Shown here: piece by piece, positions 8,292 to 15,116 of the stretch | How the letters are laid out: each line of letters opens with the position of its first letter | Numbering within the stretch: position 1 is the stretch's first letter | NCBI GenBank assembly: GCA_019237115.1 | Contig: JAFAHS010000068.1 | Location: 1-64,000, forward strand | Length of the DNA: 64,000 nt | Source: Deltaproteobacteria bacterium | GTDB lineage: Bacteria > Desulfobacterota > Binatia > Binatales > Binataceae | Direction of reading: 5' to 3' | Made by a program: the position numbers and the translations under genes | Notes under the pieces: model-generated | The model's input: only the letters and a program-made list of their open reading frames with translations | Told to the model about the DNA's origin: nothing | Databases searched by the model: none

Positions 8292-9208
8292 CGCGCCTTC
8301 ATCCTGACATGATTCGGCTGGAACATGACGCGGATGGCCGGCTCGTAGCGGTCTGGTCGGGAACGCCGCTGCCGGCTTGGGATCATAGTGCGCGGCTGGC
8401 CGACATGGATCGCGCCGGCGTCGCGATCGAGATCCTGTCGAATCCCCCACTCTATAGTCGAGTCGACGAGCACGCACCCGAGCTGTGCCGCATGGTCAAT
8501 GACGCTTTGGCAGCGTCTTGTCGGCGTGCGCCGGACCGCTTCAAGGCATTCGCACACCTGCCGTTCAACAACTTAAATAGTGCGCTCCAGGAGATGCGAC
8601 GTGCGCTCGATGAGCTAGGCTGCGCCGGCGTGCTTATCACCTCCAATGTCGGAGGACGCTACCTTGATGCCCCCGAGTTCAATCCATTCTGGGAAGAGGT
8701 CAACCGTCGCCAAGTGTGCGTTTTCATGCATCCGTCCAGCTCACCGTTCTATCGCGACGATCAACCTGGCACGCTGCTTTCATTCCCGTTCGACACCACG
8801 CTCGCGGCCCACAAACTTGTATGCGGCGGCCTTTTCGAGCGCTTTCCGGACGTCGTCCTAGTGCTGGCACATCTCGGCGGCACACTGCCGTACCTGGCAC
8901 GAAGAATCGACATCGCTTACGACTGTCCGGAGTTTTACGCAGGTTCCCTACAGCCCAGGCAACGACCCAGCCAAGAGATGCGCAGGCTTTACCTGGACAC
9001 CGCGCTCGGCTGGAACCGGGGCGCCTTCGAGTGTGCGCGTGAGCTGGTGGGAATCGATCATATCGTCTTCGGCACGGACTACTTTTTGCGCACCGCACCA
9101 TTCATGGATTGGACTAGCGCATTTGTCGACGGGCTCGGCCTGAAAGCCGCCGACCGCGAGTTGATCTATCGCGGTACAGCAGCACGGATCTTGAAGCTCG
9201 AGGGCTGA
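8237..9208 (+). CDS. Amidohydrolase of the ACMSD-like decarboxylase group
   Basis: The 323-residue protein starts at a GTG and has the metal-binding DFHAH at residues 4-8, MHPSS near 160, VLAHLGGTLPY near 215 and FGTDYF near 275. These are the ligands of the TIM-barrel amidohydrolase_2 family, whose best-known member is ACMSD (aminocarboxymuconate-semialdehyde decarboxylase). It likely performs a metal-dependent decarboxylation or hydrolysis of an aromatic or unsaturated acid in the cytoplasm. No ring-cleavage dioxygenase is next door, so the pathway cannot be fixed. The 5' end lies in the 382-bp repeat and a dead copy of the first 19 codons sits at 13332. The gene looks intact. Confidence 0.85.
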   Translation: MKIDFHAHAFPSEFFEALARLHPDMIRLEHDADGRLVAVWSGTPLPAWDHSARLADMDRAGVAIEILSNPPLYSRVDEHAPELCRMVNDALAASCRRAPDRFKAFAHLPFNNLNSALQEMRRALDELGCAGVLITSNVGGRYLDAPEFNPFWEEVNRRQVCVFMHPSSSPFYRDDQPGTLLSFPFDTTLAAHKLVCGGLFERFPDVVLVLAHLGGTLPYLARRIDIAYDCPEFYAGSLQPRQRPSQEMRRLYLDTALGWNRGAFECARELVGIDHIVFGTDYFLRTAPFMDWTSAFVDGLGLKAADRELIYRGTAARILKLEG

Positions 9209-9385
9209 ACGGGTTTTCGGCTTATTACACGCAATGCAAAGAGCGACGCAGGCAAAACTGCTTGAGAGGGCGGGCAGGACCACTTGTTTTCGATTGGCCC
9301 GCAGTTTGGCCCGCGACAATTGGAGGCTGATTCGCTCAAAGCATCGGGTCGCATCGAAGTATTTGAATTAATTTGGAAATTTTTG

Positions 9386-9427
9386 TGAACGCACCTGGGC
9401 TTGAACCAGGGACCCCTTGCATGTGAG
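9386..9427 (-). tRNA. Partial tRNA-Val(CAC) 3' half (att-like)
   Basis: The minus strand shows CTCACATGCAAGGGG and then a T arm CCTGG-TTCAAGC-CCAGG and an acceptor strand. It is the 3' half of a tRNA with anticodon loop CTCACAT (Val, CAC). The CCA end is degenerate and the 5' half is absent. The same half occurs at 11884-11930, so the pair may be the ends of an old integration. Confidence 0.5.
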
Positions 9428-9583
9428 CCAGAATGTTATCCTGAGAATCTGCGCCCAATTCTGTGCTCACGGGCCCCGAATCTGTGACCCAAATTTCGTG
9501 TATCGCCCTTGCACGAGCAGATGGAGGAACCTTTCTTTAAGCAGCGCGGCCCAGCCAATGAGACCGGCTCTGCGAAGGAGGAT

Positions 9584-10477
9584 CTAACGTCCACCACCGG
9601 ATGCCACGTCGATCGCCGCGAACTCCTCTGCGGTGAGAGTCCAGTCAAGCGCACCGATGTTCTGCTTGGCGCTGTTCGAGTGCGATGCGCCTGGGATCGG
9701 AATCACGCAGGGGTCGCGCGCCAGAAGCCAGTTCAGTGCTACCTGTGCTGGCGTGGCATTGTGAGTTGCGGCGACGCGGGCGAGCAGGTCTGGCAGCGCT
9801 TGCAGCCGGGCATTCCTCCCGCCGGATGCGGCCGCCAACTTGCCGCCGGCGAGGGGGAAATAAGCAACGAGGCTCGCGCCAACCTCGCGGCAAGCTTCCA
9901 GCACACCGTTGGACTCGGGGTTGCGATGGAGGAGACTATAGTGAACTTGATTCGCCGCCAGCTGTATGTTCGTGCGCGCCAGCCGGTCCGCTATCCTGCG
10001 CATCTGAGTCGCGCCGAAATTGCTCACGCCAACGTGATGCACTTTTCCCGCTTGCACGGCCTCCGCCATCGCGTCGGCCAATTCAAAGTGATTGCCGAAG
10101 TGGGGAAAGTGGATGTAGTAAAGATCGATGCTCGCCACGCCGAGGCGGTTTAGGGATGCGTCAAGCGCCTTTAGCAAATGCCGCTTCGAACGGCGAACAA
10201 TAAAGGGCGCAAACTTGGTGGCGATAATCGCGGGGCGGCGATCGCGCCGAAGGCACTCACCCAGCAGGCGCTCGGATTTTCCAAAACCGTATACCTCGGC
10301 GGTGTCGAAGAACGTGAAACCGTTGTCCAGACACGTCCGATAGGTTTCGAACACCGCCGCGTCGTTCTTGCCTTGCTGCCATTTGTTGGTGCCGATACCG
10401 AGCGCCGAGACCTGTAGTCCCGTTTTTCCCAGCAACCGGGTTCTCGGTTGCGGATGTGCAGCGGCTAGAACGGACAT
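9584..10477 (-). CDS. Aldo/keto reductase
   Basis: From the ATG at 10477 the protein has 297 residues. The AKR catalytic tetrad is present as Asp58 and Tyr63 (FFDTAEVYG), Lys88 (ATKF) and His123 (YYIHFPHFG). The NADPH site shows near the end as IPIPGASHSNSAKQN. It should reduce aldehydes or ketones with NADPH as a cytoplasmic (alpha/beta)8 barrel. The start is uncertain: ATG at 10492 is equally possible and neither has a strong ribosome site. The gene lies alone between the two tRNA-Val halves, so it may be cargo of a small integrated unit. Confidence 0.85.
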   Translation of the reverse strand: MSVLAAAHPQPRTRLLGKTGLQVSALGIGTNKWQQGKNDAAVFETYRTCLDNGFTFFDTAEVYGFGKSERLLGECLRRDRRPAIIATKFAPFIVRRSKRHLLKALDASLNRLGVASIDLYYIHFPHFGNHFELADAMAEAVQAGKVHHVGVSNFGATQMRRIADRLARTNIQLAANQVHYSLLHRNPESNGVLEACREVGASLVAYFPLAGGKLAAASGGRNARLQALPDLLARVAATHNATPAQVALNWLLARDPCVIPIPGASHSNSAKQNIGALDWTLTAEEFAAIDVASGGGR

Positions 10478-10517
10478 TTCATCGCCAATCATAGACCATA
10501 GAGAGGCCTTCAAGAAC

Positions 10518-10572
10518 CGTGTCCTTTGTCGCGTAGAGGTCGCGGATGCGGATGCCGATCGCGCAGTGCACG
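10518..10572 (-). pseudogene. Integrase C-terminal scrap
   Basis: The minus strand reads IGIRIRDLYATKDT, the same phrase that precedes the C-terminal catalytic part of the integrase remnants at 20.3-20.5 and 26.5-26.7 kb. About 18 codons remain. It indicates a third relic of the same tyrosine recombinase. Confidence 0.45.
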
Positions 10573-10805
10573 AGCAGACCGGCACGCGCACCCGGCCGCG
10601 CGAACTGCGCGACGGTTTCACGATGCAACCGCGGCGCAGCATGGCACGGACGCTGGATTCGCGAATTTTCACCGGGGGCGATCGTGATCGTCTCGCGACC
10701 GATTTGCCATAGGTGAATCACCTGACAAACCGTTGGCGGCTCGGCAACCACCGATAACAGCTGCTTGAATTTACGTGGAAACGCCATTTCGGTTGCGAAC
10801 AGAAC

Positions 10806-11255
10806 GTGGCGGCTAGCAAAGAGACGAGCAGCGAGCAAAGAATTCGTTTCATGGAGCTTCTCCCTCGGTTGGTGGATCCGATCCGCTCGACGCAGTTCCT
10901 GGAATTCCTCGGTGCCATCGCCGACTCCAACGCACATGGAAAAACGGTTCGGCTCCCTCCCGGCCTATTGCAGGCCATCGCACCGGACGATGTTGCTGCA
11001 ATCGTTGCCGATGTGGCGCTCGGAGCGCGGCGCAACGGAATCGTCGAGATCGCCGGCCCGCAACGAACACCGCTCGACGAGGTCGTCGCGCGCTATCTGA
11101 AGGCGGTTGGCGACCCGCGCGAGGTCGTGAGGGACCCGGAGGCCCGACACTTTGGCGCTCGGATCGAGGAGCTCTCGCTGGTGCCGTTGGGCGAAGCGCG
11201 GCTCGGGCGTATCACTCTCGACGAATGGCTCCGCCATACGCGCGCCGCTGCCTGA
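10806..11255 (+). pseudogene. NmrA/SDR-a family oxidoreductase, N-terminus lost
   Basis: The frame from about 10876 reads STQFLEFLGAIAD, GKTVRLPPGLLQAIAPDD, VAAIVADVALGARRNGIVEI and AGPQRTPLDEVVARYLKA, ending in LGRITLDEWLRHT. This is the second half of NmrA-like atypical short-chain dehydrogenases, including the AGP motif and substrate cap. The Rossmann half with its glycine-rich loop is missing, so no cofactor could bind. The 3' end runs directly into an IS481-type transposase fragment at about 11250, so recombination with that element probably created the break. Confidence 0.7.
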
Positions 11256-11827
11256 TAACATCCGCAGCGACAACGGAGTGCCCTTCGCTTCCGCCCATGC
11301 CCTCTTCAACTTGAGCAAGCTTGCGGTCTGGTGGCTGCGCCTGGGGATTGGGATCGAACGGAACCGCCCTGGCCATCCTCAGCAGAACGGCCGCCATGAG
11401 CGAATGCACCTGACCTTGAGGAAAGAAACTACCAAGCCGGCCGCGTCAAACTTCCTGCAGCAGCAGGCCAAGTTCGATCACTTTATCGACGTCTTCAACA
11501 ACCAACGCCCGCACGAAGCCTTGGGCATGCAGTGTCCGGCCGAGGTCTATCAGCCCTCCACCCGCTCCTATCAGGGCTTGCCTGATATCGACTATCCCTT
11601 CCACGACAAGATCGTGGTCGTCACTCAATTGCGGACGCATCTGTTTGGGGCGCAAGAAGATTAACTTCAGCACCGTCTTCGCCGGCCAGGCGGTCGGCAT
11701 CAAGGAAGTGCATGATGATATCTGGCTGGTTAGCGTTATGGACTATGACTTGGGATATTTCGATCTTGAGACTCGGGTGTTAGAACCGCTCGACAACCCG
11801 TTCGGCCCCAGGTTGTCACCTATGTAG
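11256..11827 (+). pseudogene. IS481-family transposase, C-terminal half with frameshift
   Basis: The frame reads IRSDNGVPFASAHALFNLSK, GIERNRPGHPQQNGRHERMH and FNNQRPHEALGMQCPAEVYQ, which supply the second Asp and the Glu of the DDE site. After about 11625 it shifts and continues CGRICLGRKKINFSTVFAGQ and IWLVSVMDYDLGYFDLETR, ending NPFGPRLSPM. The N-terminal helix-turn-helix half is absent. The remains include the true 3' end of the transposase and are followed by the IS end. Confidence 0.8.
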
Positions 11828-11868
11828 CCGGTACATTGTGTTACCTATGTCTCCGGGCCGGACCGAAT
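11806..11868 (+). repeat. IS481-type element right end, copy 1
   Basis: The sequence from GTTGTCACCTATGTAGCC through TTACCTATGTCTCCGGGCC lies just after the transposase stop. It recurs identically, inverted, at 37971-38048, and in degenerate form at 51327-51380. It marks the end of the insertion sequence. Confidence 0.75.
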
Positions 11869-11883
11869 TAATTGGGGAAAATT

Positions 11884-11930
11884 TGGTGGACGCACCTGGA
11901 CTTGAACCAGGGACCCCTTTGCATGTGAGC
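11884..11930 (-). tRNA. Partial tRNA-Val(CAC) 3' half with CCA
   Basis: Reading the minus strand: CTCACATGCAAAGGGG, T arm CCTGG-TTCAAGT-CCAGG, then TGCGTCCACCA. It starts in the anticodon loop and includes an encoded CCA end. The 5' half is absent. The IS481 end follows 16 bases after the CCA end on this strand. Confidence 0.6.
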
Positions 11931-12279
11931 CTTCGGGTCAAGCCAGCCAGCAAATCGAGGGTAGATTTCGGTAACCCAGAACTCTTGCATTGGTCAAACA
12001 GCAATGCTAGATGGGATTATCTGCGAGTTCTTATCAGACTTGAGTTGTGAACGGGCCTTGTAGCCCGGCTCATTAAGCGCTCTTTGTCTCATTGATCTAG
12101 AATCGGCTCCCCCGCCGTCAAAGTTGCGGGTCAGTCGTTCGTTCTCGTGCCCTAAGCTTCTCGCCCGCGGCGCTTTTTCATCTGCCGCGAATTGGTCTCA
12201 GATACGGTCCTTATGAGACGGATTCTGTGCATTACAGTGATTCTGCGCACTCGCAACTCACCGATTGGAGGAAACCAGA

Positions 12280-12387
12280 ATGAAAGGTCGAACAGAACTA
12301 CTCGCTTCGCAAATTCACCCCACGGGGAAAGGAGGTGACGCATATGGCTTCCATGCTGAACCAGGCGGAGGTGCTCAGAACTTCTGA
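12280..12387 (+). CDS. 35-residue peptide ORF (first of a tandem group)
   Basis: An ATG 9 bases after GGAGG opens a frame MKGRTELLASQIHPTGKGGD that ends GGGAQNF. Its start resembles that of the 76-residue paralogue downstream (MLNDRIEVLPRA), but it has no membrane segment because the frame is left before the hydrophobic part. It overlaps the next ORF in another frame, so it may be a leader peptide, or the two may be one gene split by a frameshift. Confidence 0.35.
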   Translation: MKGRTELLASQIHPTGKGGDAYGFHAEPGGGAQNF

Positions 12388-12523
12388 GACCGTTGAACAA
12401 ACCGAACTCTCAGAAGGCACGCGATTCGCCCACGCTTGTGCTCTGGATGAAGTGCTGGGTCTTATCCTTGGTCTCATGACCCTCGGCTACATCGTCCAGT
12501 CGCTGGTCGGGCTCGTCCGCTAG
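12344..12523 (+). CDS. Small single-pass membrane peptide A
   Basis: The 59-residue product begins MASMLNQAEVLRTSETVEQT and ends with a hydrophobic helix LDEVLGLILGLMTLGYIVQS. AGGAGG lies 8-13 bases before the ATG, an excellent ribosome site. The C-terminal helix is closely matched in the next ORF (LEELVGLVFGTMTVLYIVAS), which shows that both are real proteins under selection. The charged N-terminus should be cytoplasmic or periplasmic with one membrane span. No family was recognised. The arrangement, tandem tiny paralogues with strong ribosome sites, recalls small stress or toxin peptides, but nothing shows that role. Confidence 0.6.
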   Translation: MASMLNQAEVLRTSETVEQTELSEGTRFAHACALDEVLGLILGLMTLGYIVQSLVGLVR

Positions 12524-12604
12524 AACACCCCGCCACATTCTCGGTGGATCCTGGCTCGCCACGGATTCATCCAACCTACACAACTCCAACCTTGGAGGAA
12601 AATC

Positions 12605-12835
12605 ATGTTGAACGATCGAATTGAAGTGCTTCCGCGTGCAGACTGGGAAGCAAACGCGTTGCTCCCTACGAGCGACCAAGCGAACGCGACAAGCGCACAG
12701 CCAGCCGCCGCGCAAAGAGCAGGCGCCGATGGTTTGCGACTTGCTCGCTACTGCACGCTTGAAGAGCTCGTGGGCTTGGTGTTCGGCACGATGACGGTGC
12801 TTTACATCGTCGCGTCGCTCGCCAGCCTTAATTAG
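12605..12835 (+). CDS. Small single-pass membrane peptide B, paralogue of A
   Basis: The 76-residue product starts MLNDRIEVLPRADWEANALL, has an Ala-rich linker (residues 27-42) and ends in LEELVGLVFGTMTVLYIVAS followed by LASLN. It shares its start (MLNxxEVL) and its membrane helix (L-E/D-E-x-x-G-L-x-x-G-x-M-T-x-x-Y-I-V-x-S-L) with the preceding ORF. TTGGAGG lies 8 bases upstream. A strong hairpin follows 14 bases after the stop and probably ends the transcript. No known family was recognised. Confidence 0.65.
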   Translation: MLNDRIEVLPRADWEANALLPTSDQANATSAQPAAAQRAGADGLRLARYCTLEELVGLVFGTMTVLYIVASLASLN

Positions 12836-12848
12836 CCAACCTACAACC

Positions 12849-12877
12849 GGGGAGCTCCGCTCCTTCGGGAGCTCCCC
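12849..12877 (+). terminator. GC-rich hairpin after the small-peptide cluster
   Basis: GGGGAGCTCC pairs with GGGAGCTCCCC around an 8-base loop. There is no long T tract, so it is either a weak intrinsic terminator or an RNA-stabilising stem at the end of the peptide transcript. Confidence 0.55.
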
Positions 12878-13003
12878 GCAAGCGCCAATCGATCCCAAGG
12901 CGAGCCGCGGAAATAAAGTGCTACACGGGCGACCACAGCCGCGATCGACCGGTTTGGTCCATCACGATCCTTGGACCGAACTTGGACTGTTCTCGTGACC
13001 AAG

Positions 13004-13386
13004 GGCGGGCAAAACCGTACCCCCTGATGGTGCGTCAAAGCCAAAAAAGCGAGGAGTGGCGGTCGTTATCGGACACGAGCGGACAAGGTTCCGGGTGTTG
13101 GAATGAGTCGTAAGTCCACTGCGTCTGCCATTCCGCCACTCTCGCCTGCTGACGGCGCGCGAAAGGGAGCGCGACCCCCCGAGGCTTTCTTCATATGTTT
13201 GAAGCTTTCGACGATAACTTGAAGGGCATTGTTACAAGAGAGCGAGACGGATAGTTCGCCTTGGGCAATTCGCCTTAGCAGTGCAAAAGGGGTATTGAGC
13301 CCATACGAGAAAAGGATGCGACAAGCGCGCAGTGAAGATCGACTTTCACGCCCACGCCTTACCGTCCGAATTTTTCGAGGCGCTCG
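13004..13386 (+). repeat. 382-bp direct repeat, copy 2
   Basis: This is a near-identical copy of 7910-8291, including the degenerate tRNA-Leu half and the first codons of the amidohydrolase. It ends abruptly 55 bases into the amidohydrolase coding sequence, so it is a transposed or duplicated piece of that locus. Confidence 0.85.
13107..13146 (-). tRNA. Degenerate tRNA-Leu 5' half in repeat copy 2
   Basis: The minus strand reads GAGAGTGGCGGAATGGCAGA and then CGCAGTGGACTTACGAC. It corresponds to the tRNA-Leu half in copy 1 but the anticodon loop has changed from CTCAGGA to CTTACGA, so it is a decaying copy. Confidence 0.45.
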
Positions 13387-13391
13387 AGTGA
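13332..13391 (+). pseudogene. 5' scrap of the amidohydrolase gene
   Basis: The GTG start and codons for VKIDFHAHALPSEFFEALE match the start of the gene at 8237, then TGA follows. It was carried here by the 382-bp repeat. Confidence 0.75.
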
Positions 13392-13439
13392 TCTCGGCGC
13401 GCGATATGAGCCGCAAGGAGCGAGGGATTTACCGATCAT

Positions 13440-13712
13440 ATGAAGAAGGCACTACCCAAATTCAAAAGTGAAGATGCTGAGCGGGAGTTCTGGGCAACTC
13501 ACGACTCGACCGAATTCGTCGATTGGCGGAAAGCGAATCGCGCGATCCCGCCGAGCCTGAGGCCCTCGTCGCAGACCATCTCACTGCGTTTACCTAAGCC
13601 GATGCTCGATCGCCTCAAGCTTCTGGCGAACAAACGGGACGTGCCGTACCAATCGCTGTTGAAAATGTTCGTCTCTGAGAGGCTTGAGGCTGAGCTGAAG
13701 GGACAACGATGA
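13440..13712 (+). CDS. BrnA/CopG-type antitoxin, no partner toxin
   Basis: The 90-residue protein reads KALPKFKSEDAEREFWATHD, STEFVDWRKANRAIPPSL, then QTISLRLPKPMLDRLKLLAN and VPYQSLLKMFVSERLEAEL. This is the CopG-antitoxin (BrnA-like) pattern: an FxxExEEREFWxxxDSTxxVDW head and a ribbon-helix-helix tail. It should bind DNA and neutralise a BrnT-like ribonuclease, normally encoded just upstream. Here the upstream DNA is the 382-bp repeat and no toxin is seen, so the gene is an orphan. A decayed paralogue lies at 14694-14956. Confidence 0.75.
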   Translation: MKKALPKFKSEDAEREFWATHDSTEFVDWRKANRAIPPSLRPSSQTISLRLPKPMLDRLKLLANKRDVPYQSLLKMFVSERLEAELKGQR

Positions 13713-13794
13713 AAGGCGATCAGACTTGTGCATTATGAAATCCAAAAGTAGCGAAAAGGCTGGCGATTTCGGTCTGCACTCCGTAGTCTCGCCG

Positions 13795-13963
13795 GCATAC
13801 TCGCACTGATTTCGTCGCTCCTGTTTTGGCTGGCTTGCCGGTTTTGCAGCCGCGCAGAACTGGAGCTTGAGCTCATCGCGCTGCGTCATCAGGTAGCGGT
13901 GCTCAATCGTCAACGGCGTAGCCGTTTGCACTTGTACTCCGTTGTTGACGCGAGGCGCCGATA
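13795..13963 (+). pseudogene. DDE transposase N-terminal fragment
   Basis: The frame reads GILALISSLLFWLACRFC, then SRAELELELIALRHQVAVLN and RQRRSRLHLY, ending at TAG. This hydrophobic stretch plus coiled coil is the start of a common DDE integrase-type transposase found beside IS481/IS3 elements. The catalytic domain is missing. Confidence 0.5.
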
Positions 13964-14054
13964 GTTATGGGAGCCCTAGCTATCCGAGGGCTTCGACTCA
14001 TGCGTAGCGATTGGTCAGGGGTCCCTTCATTGAGTTGATATTCCGCAAAGGTCA

Positions 14055-14202
14055 GCCTCCCACACGCGCGGCTGCCGCGGTTTTCGGCGCCCAGTCCGCA
14101 ACAAGCGACCGCGAGCGCTCGACGAAGAGGGTACCGTTCGCGAGGTCAAGCGATTTCCTCCTGAGCGCTGCTGCTTCGGACGGGCGCATACCTGCTTAAA
14201 AC
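14055..14202 (-). pseudogene. Tyrosine recombinase fragment (box I)
   Basis: The minus strand reads AGMRPSEAAALRRKSLDLAN, GTLFVERSRSLVADWAPKTA. GMRPSEAAAL holds the first catalytic arginine of phage-type integrases, and APKTA is the loop before the second motif. The His-X-X-Arg and Tyr motifs are missing, so it is dead. Confidence 0.65.
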
Positions 14203-14305
14203 GGCGCAAAGAGAAAGGCATAACGGGGAAAATACGGCCTCGCCTCGTTGAGCGACGACCGGGTCCCAGGGATTTCATACACAAGCTGGCGGAAGCGATC
14301 CTCGA

Positions 14306-14443
14306 TCAGCTCGCGAATTTGTGGCGCTCTCTCGCGTCGGTTTCGAGACGCGCACCGACTTCCGCTGCGAACCGTACCAGTACGGCGCGTGGCTCTTCGC
14401 TGCCCTGGTTGATATCGGCTGAAGTCCTTTTGCTTTCGTGCAT
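14306..14443 (-). CDS. Possible 45-residue ORF with a strong ribosome site
   Basis: GAGGAGAGGAAA precedes an ATG that opens MHESKRTSADINQGSEEPRA, then VLVRFAAEVGARLETDARER, ending HKFAS. After the stop, the next frame continues ELIEDRFRQLVYEIPGT, so this may be the front of a longer broken gene. No family was recognised. Confidence 0.3.
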   Translation of the reverse strand: MHESKRTSADINQGSEEPRAVLVRFAAEVGARLETDARERHKFAS

Positions 14444-14693
14444 TTTCCTCTCCTCGGTCCACCTCTGATCTCAGCGATAGCGTCCGGATTTCCGGGTCTT
14501 TCTGCCAGAACTCGTTCATCCGGGGATGATGACTATTCCGAGCTGGCCGAGCTCGCTCAATACCCGAATCAACGGAGCGCAGGCGCAACCGGCCGGCCGA
14601 GCTTCGCAACGCCGAGGATAGCATCCGCGGGCACCTCATTCGGAAACTTCTGTTCGTAATAGGAGCCGCAAAGAACGAAGGATATCGCTGGCA

Positions 14694-14956
14694 ATGAAAA
14701 GCCGTGCCAAAATTCGAGGGCGAAGACTCGGAAGCAAATTCTGGACTGCACGATTCCGCGGATTTCATCGAATAGCGCAAAGGGAAACGCGCCACGCTGT
14801 CAAATCTCAGACCTTTCTCTCAAACCATCTCGCTACGTTTACCAAAATCAATGATCGAGCGGCTGAAACTAGTGGTCAATAAGCGAGATGTGCTGTAGCA
14901 GTCGCTACTCAAGATGTTTGTGGCGGAAAGGCTCGAAGCCGAGTTTAAAAACTGAA
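14694..14956 (+). pseudogene. Second BrnA-like antitoxin, decayed
   Basis: Read across frames, this region gives KAVPKFEGEDSEA, HDSADFIE, QTISLRLPKSMIERLKLVVN, KRDVL-stop-QSLLKMFVAERLEAEFKN. It is a clear copy of the antitoxin at 13440, with internal stops and at least one frameshift. Confidence 0.75.
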
Positions 14957-15116
14957 GCCTACGAACCGGCTGCGTTTGGCATTTCAGGTTTCGCATTCCC
15001 GATCGACTCTTGAAGTGTTCAAGATTGGTCGTTGTTGATGAATCACGTCGGCGGGCGTTTGATCACGAGCCGTGTGCAGGTAATTTTCCCAATGTGGCCC
15101 CCGATCTTCCTCTCGG

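Noticed and set aside
9509..10203. 214- and 172-codon plus-strand frames over the aldo/keto reductase
   Set aside because: The minus strand carries all AKR catalytic residues; the plus frames are mirror frames in GC-rich coding DNA.
14460..14795. Front part of a 199-codon minus-strand frame
   Set aside because: It overlaps the decayed antitoxin on the plus strand and has no motif; only its last part touches a possible small ORF and integrase debris.
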